DNA of 64,000 bases from Burkholderia sp. Leaf177 (GTDB lineage Bacteria; Pseudomonadota; Gammaproteobacteria; Burkholderiales; Burkholderiaceae). Positions 1 through 8,756 of the stretch are shown one piece after another (within the stretch, counting starts at the first letter, position 1; each line of letters begins with the position of its first letter). The position numbers and the translations under genes were made by a program. The notes beneath the pieces were generated by a model, which saw only the letters and a program-made list of their open reading frames with translations, was not told where the DNA came from and ran no database searches. The stretch covers positions 465,983 through 529,982 of the forward strand of contig NZ_LMPF01000023.1 in NCBI RefSeq assembly GCF_001424345.1, given 5' to 3'.

Positions 1-1
1 G

Positions 2-1456
2 CTGTCCAATCAATTTGCCAACGCCTTAACGCGCGCAGGGTTGAAACGTGGAGATCGTGTCGGGATCTTCCTGCCGCAATCGCCGGAAACGGCCATCGCG
101 CATTTGGCGATCTACAAAGCCGGTTGCATCGCGGTGCCTTTGTTCGCGCTGTTCGGCGTGGATGCAATCCAGTATCGCCTCGCCGATAGCGGCGCCGCCG
201 CGCTCATCACCGATCACGCGGGCTTCCAGAAGCTCGAGCAGATCCGCGACACGCTGCCGGACCTGAAGGCCGCGTATTACGTGGGCGGAGAGCATGACGA
301 GCACGCGCCTGAATATGCCCACATGTTCTGGGACACTGTGCGCGGGGAAACGGACGCATTCACGCCCGCAGATACCGCCGCCGATGACCCCGCCGCCATC
401 ATCTACACGTCCGGTACAACGGGCAAACCCAAGGGCGCATTGCTCGCACATCGCGTGTTGCTGGGTCATTTGCCCGGTGTGGAAATGTCGCAAGGGCTCT
501 TTCCGAAAGACGCAAAGCTGATGTGGACTCCCGCCGACTGGGCGTGGATCGGCGGTTTGTTCGATGTACTTTTGCCATCGTGGCATCACGGCGTTGCGGT
601 GCTCGCGCGCCGTTTCGAAAAATTCGATGGACCCGCCGCGTTCGACCTGATGGCGCGCCACGGCGTCACGCACACGTTCCTGCCGCCGACCGCGCTGAAG
701 ATGATGCGCTCGGTCGCGCGTCCCGAGCAGTGGAAGTTGTCGCTGCGCGCGGTAGCGAGCGGCGGGGAATCGCTTGGGGAAGAACTGATCGCCTGGGGAC
801 GCGCAGCGCTCGGCGTGACCATCAACGAGTTCTATGGGCAGACGGAATGCAACGTGGTGGTGTCATCGTGCGCGAGCTTGTTCGAGCCGCGACCGGGCGC
901 GATCGGACGTAGCGCGCCGGGACATCGCGTCATAATCGTCGACGATAACGGCACCGAACTCGCGGCGGGAACGCCCGGCAATATCGCGATCGAGTCGCCG
1001 GATCCGGTCATGTTCCTGCGCTACTGGAACAACGAGCCGGCCACGCGCGATAAATTCCGCGGCCCGTTTCTGCTCACCGGCGACCTCGGTCTTTGCGATG
1101 CCGATGGTTTTATCCGCTTCGTCGGGCGCAATGACGACGTGATCACGAGCGCGGGATATCGCATCGGGCCGGCGCCTATTGAAGATTGCCTGCTGCGCCA
1201 TCCGGCGGTGAGCATGGCAGCGGTTATCGGCGCGCCCGATGCTGCCCGCACGGAAATCGTGATGGCGTTTATTGTGCTGAACGCGGGTTTTGTCGGCGGG
1301 GAAACGCTCGTGAGCGAGCTTCAGCAACACGTGCGGACGCGGCTCGCGGCGCATGAATATCCGCGCGAGATTCGTTTCGTCGATGCACTTCCCATGACGC
1401 CAACCGGCAAAGTGATGCGCAAGGAATTGCGTTCGCAGTTGCCCACGGGAACCTGA
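2..1456 (+). CDS. Acyl-CoA synthetase (AMP-dependent), 5' truncated by window edge
   Basis: The reading frame is open from base 2, so the gene starts before the window; 484 residues are visible against about 550 for the family. It belongs to the ANL superfamily and should activate a carboxylic acid to acyl-AMP and then acyl-CoA. The AMP-binding motif YTSGTTGKPKG lies near bases 404-436. An EFYGQTE motif follows near 830, LLTGDLG near 1070 marks the hinge side, and PTGKVMRK near 1400 carries the catalytic lysine of the C-terminal lid. The overall sequence resembles medium-chain or acetyl-CoA-synthetase-like enzymes, but substrate cannot be read from it. No operon partner is evident: the next gene begins 60 bases on with its own ribosome site. 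Confidence 0.9.
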   Translation: MSNQFANALTRAGLKRGDRVGIFLPQSPETAIAHLAIYKAGCIAVPLFALFGVDAIQYRLADSGAAALITDHAGFQKLEQIRDTLPDLKAAYYVGGEHDEHAPEYAHMFWDTVRGETDAFTPADTAADDPAAIIYTSGTTGKPKGALLAHRVLLGHLPGVEMSQGLFPKDAKLMWTPADWAWIGGLFDVLLPSWHHGVAVLARRFEKFDGPAAFDLMARHGVTHTFLPPTALKMMRSVARPEQWKLSLRAVASGGESLGEELIAWGRAALGVTINEFYGQTECNVVVSSCASLFEPRPGAIGRSAPGHRVIIVDDNGTELAAGTPGNIAIESPDPVMFLRYWNNEPATRDKFRGPFLLTGDLGLCDADGFIRFVGRNDDVITSAGYRIGPAPIEDCLLRHPAVSMAAVIGAPDAARTEIVMAFIVLNAGFVGGETLVSELQQHVRTRLAAHEYPREIRFVDALPMTPTGKVMRKELRSQLPTGT

Positions 1457-1516
1457 AGCGCGCGGTCAGCGCGGTTTCGTCGCGCGCCTTAATATGAAGC
1501 ATCAGGAGGCGCCGCC

Positions 1517-1945
1517 ATGAAACTTTCCCTGTTAGTACCTGTTCTCGCTACAGCTTTTGCAAGCCATTTTGCGTTCGCTGCCACTTCCGTTTCCATCGAT
1601 CAACATACGTGGCACGATCGCCTGCTCGTGATCTTCGCGGCCGATTCGCAATCGGCGGATCTCGCTGCCCAGCGGGCGGCCGTCGCGGAAACGGGTCCGG
1701 GATTCAAGGAGCGCGATCTGGCGCTGGTCGAGGTGATCGGCGACACGGTCAAAGGCGCGAGCGAAAACGCCAGCGCGCTCAGGCAGCGTTTCGGCGTGGG
1801 CCAACACGGTTTTCGGGCGTTACTGGTCGGCAAGGATGGCGGCGTCAAGATCGATTCGCCGCGTCCGATCTCGGCGCGGGAATTGATATCGACTATCGAT
1901 GCAATGCCGATGCGCCGTCAGGAAGCCGGCTCGAAACTTCCATGA
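1517..1945 (+). CDS. Exported DUF4174 domain protein
   Basis: The protein has 142 residues. A clear signal peptide of about 21 residues (basic start, hydrophobic core, AFA-type cleavage site) points to export. The mature part matches the thioredoxin-like DUF4174 pattern: an early LLVIFAADS strand, an ERDLALVEV block, a GFRALLVGKDGG turn and a closing STIDAMPMRRQE segment. Members of this family are periplasmic and of unknown function. A purine-rich ribosome site (AGGAGG near 1504) supports the ATG. It stands alone between the synthetase and the lipid carrier gene. Confidence 0.8.
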   Translation: MKLSLLVPVLATAFASHFAFAATSVSIDQHTWHDRLLVIFAADSQSADLAAQRAAVAETGPGFKERDLALVEVIGDTVKGASENASALRQRFGVGQHGFRALLVGKDGGVKIDSPRPISARELISTIDAMPMRRQEAGSKLP

Positions 1946-2071
1946 ACTGTTCACCGATGCGCCGGTCGATATACTGACGCTGCATCGAATCCAGGCTGAT
2001 ACGAAGATCGTCAGGTAGGTGACTTCGCTTCCGGCTGGACATCGCCCTCCAATACTCGAACTCTCGGTCGT

Positions 2072-2698
2072 ATGAAACGCTATTTGCCCGCTCGTATTGC
2101 CCTTGTCGCCCTCGCTTTTTCGGCGATGTTTTTTTCCAGCGCGTCGTTCGCGCAAACAAGTCCTGACGCTGTGGTGAAAGGCGCTGTGGAAGGAACGGTC
2201 AACGCGATGAAGGCCGATCCGCAAGCGCGTGGCGGCGACATGGCCAAGATCACGCAACTGGTGCAGACGCGCTTCGTCCCGGCGACGGATTTTCAGCGCA
2301 CCACGCGCATTGCCGTTGGGAAGGCGTGGAGCACGGCGACGCCGGAACAGCAAAAACAGCTTTACGATCAATTTCAGACGCTGCTGGTGCGCACTTACAC
2401 GTCCTCGCTATCGCAATTACGCGACGAAGACGTGAAGTTCAAGTTCGATTCCCCCACGCTCGATGCAGGCGGCAAGGACGCTGTTGTCCAGTCCCACGTG
2501 TATTCGACAGGCGGCGATAATCCGGTGCGGTATCGGCTGGAAAAAACGCCGGACGGCTGGAAGATCTATGACATCGACATGATGGGTGCCTGGCTGATTC
2601 AGGTGTATCAGACGCAGTTCGCCGGACAGTTGCAAAAGGGCGGCGTGGACGGCCTGATCAAATTCCTGACCACGCATAACGCACGGACGGCTGAATAA
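2072..2698 (+). CDS. HpnM/MlaC-family periplasmic phospholipid-binding protein
   Basis: The protein has 208 residues, with a signal peptide ending near residue 27 (ASFAQ). The rest follows the MlaC/Ttg2D fold: an N-terminal helical region with PQARGGDMAKITQLV, a central TPEQQKQLYDQFQTLLVRTY block and a C-terminal beta region ending in GGVDGLIKFL. MlaC proteins ferry phospholipids across the periplasm for an ABC transporter. HpnM is the hopanoid-associated branch of the same family. No mlaFEDB genes adjoin it, and hpnH, hpnB and hpnA lie within 8 kb, so the HpnM role is the better inference. It ends at a strong terminator (2721-2753), so it is probably transcribed alone. Confidence 0.8.
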   Translation: MKRYLPARIALVALAFSAMFFSSASFAQTSPDAVVKGAVEGTVNAMKADPQARGGDMAKITQLVQTRFVPATDFQRTTRIAVGKAWSTATPEQQKQLYDQFQTLLVRTYTSSLSQLRDEDVKFKFDSPTLDAGGKDAVVQSHVYSTGGDNPVRYRLEKTPDGWKIYDIDMMGAWLIQVYQTQFAGQLQKGGVDGLIKFLTTHNARTAE

Positions 2699-2720
2699 GC
2701 GTCCACGAGGTAGACGGAAA

Positions 2721-2753
2721 AAAGCAGCCGGCGATAGCCGGCTGTTTTTTTTT
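2721..2753 (+). terminator. Rho-independent terminator after the HpnM-like gene
   Basis: An 8-bp perfect stem (CAGCCGGC / GCCGGCTG) with a GATA loop is followed by nine T residues, 27 bases after the stop codon at 2698. Confidence 0.9.
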
Positions 2754-2812
2754 GCTCACTAAAAGTCATTCACGGCTAAAATGACCATAGACATATGACT
2801 AGGGGCATAAAT

Positions 2813-3049
2813 ATGCCGAATCGGCAAGTTTCGAAATCGGAATTCAAGGCGAAGGCGCTTGAATATTTCCGCCAGGTTGAATCGTCGGGCGAGAGTTTGA
2901 TCGTGACTGATCATGGCCGCCCGACGTTAGAGGTGCGTCCTTATAGAGACGATGCACGGGATCCGCTCGATCTTCTTCGCGGTTCGCTTTTACGCTACGA
3001 AAATCCGACGGACCCAATCGGGGAAGACGATTGGGAGGCTGCTCAGTGA
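2813..3049 (+). CDS. Type II antitoxin, Phd/YefM family
   Basis: The protein has 78 residues from the ATG at 2813. An in-frame ATG at 2795 exists, but AGGGG at 2801-2805 is well placed for 2813. The N-terminal part (VSKSEFKAKALEYFRQVESSG, then GESLIVTDHGRPTLEVRPY) is the Phd/YefM DNA-binding fold that represses its own promoter. The acidic tail GEDDWEAAQ would wrap the toxin. Its TGA overlaps the toxin GTG start, so the two are translationally coupled with antitoxin first, as usual for the family. Confidence 0.88.
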   Translation: MPNRQVSKSEFKAKALEYFRQVESSGESLIVTDHGRPTLEVRPYRDDARDPLDLLRGSLLRYENPTDPIGEDDWEAAQ

Positions 3050-3441
3050 TCGTCCTGGATACGCACACGCTGATCTGGTGGGTAAGCAACGATCCTTCGC
3101 TGAGCAAAAAAGCCAAATTGGCTATCGAGCGCGAACGGGCGGGCGGCGAGATAGTCGTGTCCACGATCACCGCCTGGGAAATCGCGATGCTGGTAGAGCG
3201 AGAGACGCTCGCGTTCTCAATGGACGTCGAACATTGGCTGGCGCAGGTGCAGCAGATTCCGGGTGTTCGGTTCGAGCCAATCGATGTGGAGATTTCCACG
3301 AGGTCCGTCAAACTACCGGGCGAGTTTCACAAAGACCCGGCAGATCGATTGATCGTGGCAACGGCAAGGAAGTTCGGTGCGCCCCTGGTAACAAAAGATT
3401 TAAAGATCAGGGCGTACGCGCATGTAAAGACCATCTGGTGA
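3046..3441 (+). CDS. PIN-domain toxin (VapC-like ribonuclease)
   Basis: The protein has 131 residues from a GTG at 3046 that overlaps the antitoxin stop; GGGAGG at 3033-3038 serves as ribosome site. The PIN acidic residues are visible: Asp in VLDTHTLIWW at the N-terminus, Glu in TAWEIAML and Asp in KDPADRLIVATA. These residues hold Mg2+ or Mn2+ for RNA cleavage. With the Phd-type antitoxin it forms a complete toxin-antitoxin module. It lies between the hopanoid genes hpnM and hpnH, which suggests later insertion. Confidence 0.88.
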   Translation: MIVLDTHTLIWWVSNDPSLSKKAKLAIERERAGGEIVVSTITAWEIAMLVERETLAFSMDVEHWLAQVQQIPGVRFEPIDVEISTRSVKLPGEFHKDPADRLIVATARKFGAPLVTKDLKIRAYAHVKTIW

Positions 3442-3516
3442 ATTCTGCGGTGATGCGTTTTCGCCGGAATCACATGCACGCGAACTTTATGCGCACCAAG
3501 TTTCTCTTGAGCGCAC

Positions 3517-3768
3517 TCAGCACTCCGATACGAGCACCATCGCTGCAGAGGAAACATTCTTTGCGGATTTCAACGCTTTCTCCCTGACTGCGATCATGTC
3601 TTCAGTGTTGCTCGAATATCGGAACGATGCCGGCAGCAACCGATAATCCGCCGCTACTTGCGCAGCCTTCGTCTCGCTGAAGCCAGATTTGCGCAATGCT
3701 TTTGCAAGAAGCAGATAGTCGTCGAGGTCGGCTTTGCCGAGGTTGATCATTACGTTGAAGTCGGCCAT
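3517..3768 (-). CDS. Small hypothetical protein
   Basis: The protein has 83 residues from an ATG at 3768, preceded on the minus strand by CAGGA about 7 bases upstream. A longer start at 3795 lacks such a site. The composition (many Lys, Asp, Leu and Ala; helix-forming DLDDYLLLAKALRKSGFSE) looks like real soluble protein. No family was recognised. It follows the hpnH terminator and converges on the toxin gene. It could be a relic brought in with the toxin-antitoxin pair. Confidence 0.5.
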   Translation of the reverse strand: MADFNVMINLGKADLDDYLLLAKALRKSGFSETKAAQVAADYRLLPASFRYSSNTEDMIAVREKALKSAKNVSSAAMVLVSEC

Positions 3769-3837
3769 AGCGTCCTGCTGGTTTGCCTGAAACACGCGAT
3801 GCTACACGGGCTCGGCGAAAGCGCGTCTCGAAAACAA

Positions 3838-3886
3838 GAACGGGTGGAATACGCTGCTCAACGCAACGTTATCCACCCGTCCTTTT
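3838..3886 (-). terminator. Probable terminator downstream of hpnH (minus strand)
   Basis: A perfect 9-bp inverted repeat (ACGGGTGGA at 3840-3848, TCCACCCGT at 3872-3880) has a 23-base loop. Read on the minus strand it is followed by a T-rich run, about 60 bases past the hpnH stop. The long loop makes it weaker than a classic terminator. Confidence 0.55.
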
Positions 3887-3942
3887 GCTCGCCGTTTCAG
3901 CAGCCAGTCATCTAGCCGATAAAACACAATCTGCTAAAAAAC

Positions 3943-5100
3943 TCAGGCCGCAGCCGTCGTCGTTTGCTTGCCGCCCTTGTTGGTCTTGGCGCGGCCGATT
4001 TCTTCCAGCTTGATCTCGACGTGCTTCGAGAACACGAATTCCGCCGGGCGTTGGTTGTCGACCGGCAAGTCCTTCGCATAGGCGCCTTCGGTGCGCGGAC
4101 CACGCAATGCGACGCGTGCTGCCTTCAGCGGATGCGCAACCGTGTCCATCACGGCGGTCGCTTCGAAGCCACAATGCACCATGCAGTCGGCGCATTTTTC
4201 GTATTTGCCCGTGCCGTACTTGTCCCACTCGGTGGTTTCCATCAGTTCCTTGAAGGTCTTTACATAACCTTCGCCGAGCAGATAACACGGACGCTGCCAG
4301 CCGAAGACGGTGCGAGCCGGGTTGCCCCAGGGCGTGCATTCGTACGTCTGGTTGCCGGCCAGGAAGTCGAGGAACATGCTCGACTGGCTGAAGGACCAGC
4401 GCTTGCCGTTGTCGCCACGCTTGAAGATGTCGCGGAACAACGTCTTCGTTTTTTCGCGATTCAGGAAGTGTTGCTGGTCCGGCGCACGTTCGTACGCATA
4501 ACCCGGCGAAACCGTGATGCCGTCCACGCCCATGGGTCCGAGCGTATCGAAGAAATTCGCCACGCGTTCCGGATCGGCGTCGTTGAACAGCGTGCAGTTG
4601 ATGTTCACGCGGAAACCGCGGCGCTTTGCTTCCTTGATGGCCGCAACTGCCTTGTCGTACACGCCGTCTTGCGACACCGAATGGTCATGCGCCTGCTTGT
4701 CGCCGTCGAGATGAACCGACCAGACGAAATACGGATTCGGCTCGTAGTCGTCCATCTTCTTTTCCATCAACAGCGCATTCGTACACAAATACACGAACTT
4801 CTTGCGCGCGATGATGCCCTTCACGATCTGCGGCATTTCCTTGTGCAGCAGCGGTTCACCGCCGGCGATAGAGACCACTGGCGCGCCGCATTCATCGACG
4901 GCGGCGAGGCAGTCTTCCATGGAAATACGCTGATTCAGGATGGGATCCGGATAGTCGATCTTGCCGCAGCCATTACAGGCCAGGTTGCAGCGAAACAGCG
5001 GTTCGAGCATCAACGCGAGCGGATAACGCTTGTTGCGCATAAAATGCTGGCGCGCGATATATGCGCCAACCCGGACTTTTTGCAGCATCGGAATAGACAA
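3943..5100 (-). CDS. hpnH: Adenosyl-hopene transferase HpnH (radical SAM)
   Basis: HpnH joins the 5'-deoxyadenosyl radical of S-adenosylmethionine to diploptene, the first step of extended (C35) hopanoid synthesis at the inner membrane. The radical-SAM cysteines are C38, C42 and C45 (CNLACNGC), followed by the family block GKIDYPDPILNQR and the SAM-binding GGEPLLH. I place the start at a TTG at 5100 because AAGGAG lies 9 bases upstream and the family begins SIPLLQ-VRVGAY. The first ATG at 5157 would run 44 bases into ispH. From the TTG the protein is 385 residues and lies 13 bases after ispH, forming an ispH-hpnH operon. An Ala/Thr/Lys-rich tail ends the protein. Confidence 0.93.
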   Translation of the reverse strand: MSIPMLQKVRVGAYIARQHFMRNKRYPLALMLEPLFRCNLACNGCGKIDYPDPILNQRISMEDCLAAVDECGAPVVSIAGGEPLLHKEMPQIVKGIIARKKFVYLCTNALLMEKKMDDYEPNPYFVWSVHLDGDKQAHDHSVSQDGVYDKAVAAIKEAKRRGFRVNINCTLFNDADPERVANFFDTLGPMGVDGITVSPGYAYERAPDQQHFLNREKTKTLFRDIFKRGDNGKRWSFSQSSMFLDFLAGNQTYECTPWGNPARTVFGWQRPCYLLGEGYVKTFKELMETTEWDKYGTGKYEKCADCMVHCGFEATAVMDTVAHPLKAARVALRGPRTEGAYAKDLPVDNQRPAEFVFSKHVEIKLEEIGRAKTNKGGKQTTTAAA

Positions 5101-5113
5101 TTGCGTGTGCTCC

Positions 5114-6082
5114 TTAATCTTCGCGAAGGGCGGTGGCGGAAGCCGTTGCCACTGCAAGCGGCTTCGTCAACTTCGCGGGGAGTTTGAATTCAACTTTTTC
5201 TTCGCGGCCGGACATTGTCGTTACCTCGACAGGACCCAGCGCGCGCAGTGCATCAATAACGTGTTTGACCATTTCTTCCGGCGCCGACGCGCCAGCCGTG
5301 ATGCCGACCGCCTGCGCATCCGCAAACCATTCGGCCTTCACTTCCGAACCATCCGCTACCAGGTAACTCGGCACACCGGTTTCGGCGCCGATCTCACACA
5401 GGCGGTTCGAGTTCGAACTATTCGTGGCGCCGACCACCAGCAACACGTCCACTTGCGTGCTGAGTTCGCGCACCGCAGCCTGGCGATTTTGCGTGGCGTA
5501 GCAAATGTCACGCGTGTCCGGCCCGACGATGTCGCTGAAACGCCGGTGCAGCGCGTCGATAATGCCGCGTGTATCGTCCACGGACAATGTGGTTTGCGTG
5601 ACATACGCAACGGGTTCGTCAGCCGGCAGCGAGAGCGTGGCGACTTCGGCTTCGCTCTGCACCAATACCACGGTGCCCGGAATCTGCCCGATCGTGCCTT
5701 CCACTTCGGGATGGCCGGCGTGACCGATCAGGATCAGCGTACGACCCTGCGCAACGTATTGCCGACCTTGTACGTGAACCTTGGTGACGAGCGGGCAGGT
5801 AGCATCGAGAACATCGAGCCCACGTGCTTGTGCGTCCGCTTCCACTGTTTGCGCCACGCCGTGCGCGCTGAAAATGGCGACGGCGCCGTGCGGCACTTCA
5901 TCGAGTTCCTCGACGAAACGCGCACCCTTGCTACGCAGATTGTCGACGACATGCCGATTGTGAACGATCTCATGACGCACGTAGACGGGCGCGCCATGTC
6001 GTTCTAACGCACGATCGACAATCTCGATCGCACGGACCACGCCCGCACAAAAGCCGCGGGGTTGAGCAAGGATAATACGCAT
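5114..6082 (-). CDS. ispH: 4-hydroxy-3-methylbut-2-enyl diphosphate reductase IspH
   Basis: This 322-residue enzyme makes IPP and DMAPP in the last step of the MEP isoprenoid pathway, using a [4Fe-4S] cluster. The three cluster cysteines are C12 (GFCAGV), C96 (DATCPLVTKVH) and C194 (DICYATQNRQ). The substrate-binding HPEVEGT motif is at about 124-130 and SSNSNRL near 220. It directly precedes hpnH, so this copy probably supplies isoprenoid units for hopanoids. Burkholderia-type genomes often carry a second ispH beside lspA, so this may be the hopanoid-dedicated paralogue. Confidence 0.95.
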   Translation of the reverse strand: MRIILAQPRGFCAGVVRAIEIVDRALERHGAPVYVRHEIVHNRHVVDNLRSKGARFVEELDEVPHGAVAIFSAHGVAQTVEADAQARGLDVLDATCPLVTKVHVQGRQYVAQGRTLILIGHAGHPEVEGTIGQIPGTVVLVQSEAEVATLSLPADEPVAYVTQTTLSVDDTRGIIDALHRRFSDIVGPDTRDICYATQNRQAAVRELSTQVDVLLVVGATNSSNSNRLCEIGAETGVPSYLVADGSEVKAEWFADAQAVGITAGASAPEEMVKHVIDALRALGPVEVTTMSGREEKVEFKLPAKLTKPLAVATASATALRED

Positions 6083-6882
6083 ATTCGGGCGAACTCCGAC
6101 TGGCGCGGGTTTCGAATGGAACCGGCTAAGCTTCGATCAAATCCGGTCGATTTGTTGTAAGCAAAATTAAAGCTTCTCCGAAAAGCTTCACGAAACAATT
6201 GCCTGATGACAGATCATTCGTTTCAACTTTAAGGCCGAACTTGACCGCGTATTCTAACGCGTTCGCTTTTTGGATGCTTGTCACGCGGTCGTTTCCACTT
6301 CGCACGGCAGGGTCGATTTTTTTCGTGCTCGGGGATGTCGTAAACTCATGGCCGCTGGATTTGCATGGAAGGTGCGAAACATTACATGGCGAACCATCGA
6401 ATCAATTGCGCAAATAATCGCGGTAAATCCAGCGTTAAATAGGCGTATAGACGACGCATTGGCGTTGCAATAGCGAGCGGCCAGACACAAGCCGACGGCG
6501 TGGCGACGATGCTAAATCGCACGCGAGTGACTGATTTGTATCGTTTTTTCGATTTGCGATGGCTGAATTATCCGTCGCCGGTCGTTGCGTCCAGCCAACA
6601 AAATTTACATCGATGAAAGCGGCGAACCGCGCGTGCTCGCTTTTTCGAACAAATTAAACGTGCGCAAGCGTTTCATATTGGCGCGTTAGCCGAACGGTAT
6701 ATCGACACGAAGCGCTGCGACGATGCATGCTTGGTGCTCGGCTTCGAAGCCCGCAGGCAACCCTTTCACCGAGCCTGCATAAGCGTTTGAGCGTACAGTT
6801 GCGCCCTGCCGAAGCGGTCCGCCGTGCACCGGTGGTATTGCCTTTATCCAACCCGTACTGAACTTGTAGAACCGAACTGACG
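6083..6882. other. Roughly 800-base intergenic region without a recognisable gene
   Basis: This divergent gap between ispH and hpnB is visibly richer in A/T than its neighbours and must hold both promoters. Short reading frames on each strand have no ribosome site or plausible protein composition. I see no RNA gene. It may contain the decayed remains of a gene. Confidence 0.5.
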
Positions 6883-8070
6883 ATGCTCCTGATTGCCTGG
6901 TTGTCCCTTCTCATCTGGATTGTCCTGCTGTTCGCCCGCGGCGGTTTCTGGCGTGCCCAGGCCATCGAGCGGTTGAGCGAAAGCACCGTTCACGCCGTTG
7001 GACAGGCCGAAATCGCACGTCGTGGCGCGTGGCCCGCAGTGGTCGCGGTCGTGCCGGCGCGTAACGAAGCCGATGTAATCGGCCGCGCAGTCGCTTCTTT
7101 GCTCGCGCAGGACTATGCGGGCTCGTTTCATCTGATTGTTGTCGATGACCATAGTACCGACGGCACTGCGGACGTCGCGCAAGCCGCAGCACGTGACTTG
7201 GGCTTGGAAGACCGCTTGACGGTGCTGACCGCTGCGCCTTTGCCTGCCGGCTGGTCGGGCAAGGTGTGGGCGCAATCGCAGGGGATTGGCGCTATCGACA
7301 AATTGGGTTTGCCGGCCGACTACCTGTTGCTTACCGACGCCGATATCCAGCATCCTGCCAACGCCGCGTCGCAGCTTGTTGCACGCGCAATCCTGGAAGA
7401 CCGCGATCTCGTTTCGCTGATGGTGCGCCTGCGCTGCGATTCCACGTGGGAAAAGGCATTGATCCCGGCGTTCGTGTTTTTCTTCGCCAAGCTGTACCCG
7501 TTTTCGTGGGTCAACAACGTGCAAAGCCGCACGGCGGGCGCGGCGGGCGGCTGCATGATGGTCCGGCGCTCGGCGCTGGTGGAAGCGGGTGGAATCGAAT
7601 CGATACGCGGCGAGCTTATCGATGACTGCAGCCTCGCTTCGCGCATCAAGTTTCGCAATGGCGTGAACGCGGCACGCCCTATCCGTCTGGATCTTGCCGC
7701 CGACAGCGAATCGCTGCGTCCCTACGACGACTGGCGCGAGGTCTGGAACATGATCGCGCGTACGGCGTTCACGCAGCTTCGTTACTCGGCGCTTTTGCTC
7801 GTGGGCACGTTGATTGGCATGTGTGTGATTTATCTTGCGCCGCCCATCGTTGCGCTTTCGTTGGGTGCAAAGGGTTGGCCGGCGTGGCTTGCGTGGATTG
7901 CGATGTGCTGCGCGTACGCGCCAATGTTGCGTTATTACCGTCGCTCGATCTTGTGGGCGCCGTTGCTGCCGTTGGTCGCGCTGTTTTATGTCAGCGCGAC
8001 GGTGGGATCGGCGGTGCGGTTCTGGAGCGGGAAAGGCGGGCAGTGGAAAGCACGCGTCCAGGCGCCGTAA
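6883..8070 (+). CDS. hpnB: Hopanoid-associated glycosyltransferase HpnB (GT2)
   Basis: The protein has 395 residues. An N-terminal membrane helix (about 1-20) is followed by a GT-A family 2 domain with VVPARNEAD, VVDDHSTDGT and the metal-binding LLTDADIQHP near residues 147-156. The acceptor-site block is GELIDDCSLASRIK, and two or three C-terminal membrane helices start near 300. The layout matches the hopene-associated transferases that act with HpnA on extended hopanoids. It is transcribed alone and divergently from ispH. Which sugar or nucleotide-linked step it performs cannot be read from sequence. Confidence 0.88.
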   Translation: MLLIAWLSLLIWIVLLFARGGFWRAQAIERLSESTVHAVGQAEIARRGAWPAVVAVVPARNEADVIGRAVASLLAQDYAGSFHLIVVDDHSTDGTADVAQAAARDLGLEDRLTVLTAAPLPAGWSGKVWAQSQGIGAIDKLGLPADYLLLTDADIQHPANAASQLVARAILEDRDLVSLMVRLRCDSTWEKALIPAFVFFFAKLYPFSWVNNVQSRTAGAAGGCMMVRRSALVEAGGIESIRGELIDDCSLASRIKFRNGVNAARPIRLDLAADSESLRPYDDWREVWNMIARTAFTQLRYSALLLVGTLIGMCVIYLAPPIVALSLGAKGWPAWLAWIAMCCAYAPMLRYYRRSILWAPLLPLVALFYVSATVGSAVRFWSGKGGQWKARVQAP

Positions 8071-8125
8071 GAAGCTGAATCGCGTAGGCCCGGTGCAAAC
8101 GACCGCGGCCCGCGAACTCTGGCAC

Positions 8126-8632
8126 TTACCGCTGGGTCAGCATGGCGTACAGCTCGATCACCATATCGGGCGAAAACGAGAACGGCACCCAGCCGTGGCC
8201 GGTATGGCGCAGCACCAGCAAACGGTCGCCATTCGGATATCGCTGCGTGGCCATCACGGGGTTTTTTGTCGCGACATAACGCCATCCGGGTGGCAATTCT
8301 TTTGGCTGATCGACGGTCATTGAAGCGCGCGCGTTCGAGAGTTCCTCGATCAGTTGCGACACGCCTTCCGGACTCAACGCCACGGACTTCCCGCCGATAT
8401 TCATCTCGATTACGTTCTGCTCGGGGCGCGAGACGTTCAGCGTGGGTTTTGCATCGGGCGCGGGCGCGGGATCAGCCACTGCGGCCACCGCGTCCGCAGC
8501 GGAATCGGCCGCGGAATCGGCCACGGAGCCAGCTTCAGGAGCAACAGAAACGGAAGGAGACGGGGAAGCAGCGGCCAGAATCAGTTCATCGAGGCTTGAT
8601 TCCAGCGCGCCGAGCTGGTCGGTTAAATTCAT
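8126..8632 (-). CDS. Conserved hypothetical protein with Ala/Asp-rich linker
   Basis: The protein has 168 residues from the ATG at 8632 (MNLTDQLGALE); the upstream ATG at 8659 would add nine residues and neither start has a strong ribosome site. A short helical head is followed by a low-complexity Ala/Asp/Pro/Val linker (about 25-70) partly built from a repeated GCGGAATCGGCC unit. A folded C-terminal domain contains PPGWRYVATKNPVMATQRYPNGDR. No family was recognised. It is cytoplasmic by appearance and lies between hpnB and hpnA, but its sequence gives no hopanoid link. Confidence 0.65.
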   Translation of the reverse strand: MNLTDQLGALESSLDELILAAASPSPSVSVAPEAGSVADSAADSAADAVAAVADPAPAPDAKPTLNVSRPEQNVIEMNIGGKSVALSPEGVSQLIEELSNARASMTVDQPKELPPGWRYVATKNPVMATQRYPNGDRLLVLRHTGHGWVPFSFSPDMVIELYAMLTQR

Positions 8633-8756
8633 GCGGTGTATGCCTTTTCTTGCCTGCATCGAACGTGCGATTTTAACCGCTGCGTTCTCTGCGGCGCGCC
8701 ACGTGTTGTAACAAAATGCGTGTTGGTGCGCTTGAAACGCAACGTATGCTCGAAGC

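Noticed and set aside
2072..2698. Part of a complete Mla phospholipid transport operon
   Set aside because: No mlaF, E, D or B neighbours; the nearby hopanoid genes favour an HpnM role.
3964..5187. 407-residue plus-strand frame opposite hpnH
   Set aside because: It is the antisense shadow of a firm radical-SAM gene, with His/Arg/Val-rich composition typical of GC-rich shadows.
6199..6417. 72-residue frame in the ispH-hpnB gap
   Set aside because: No ribosome site, no family resemblance, mixed composition; treated as non-coding.
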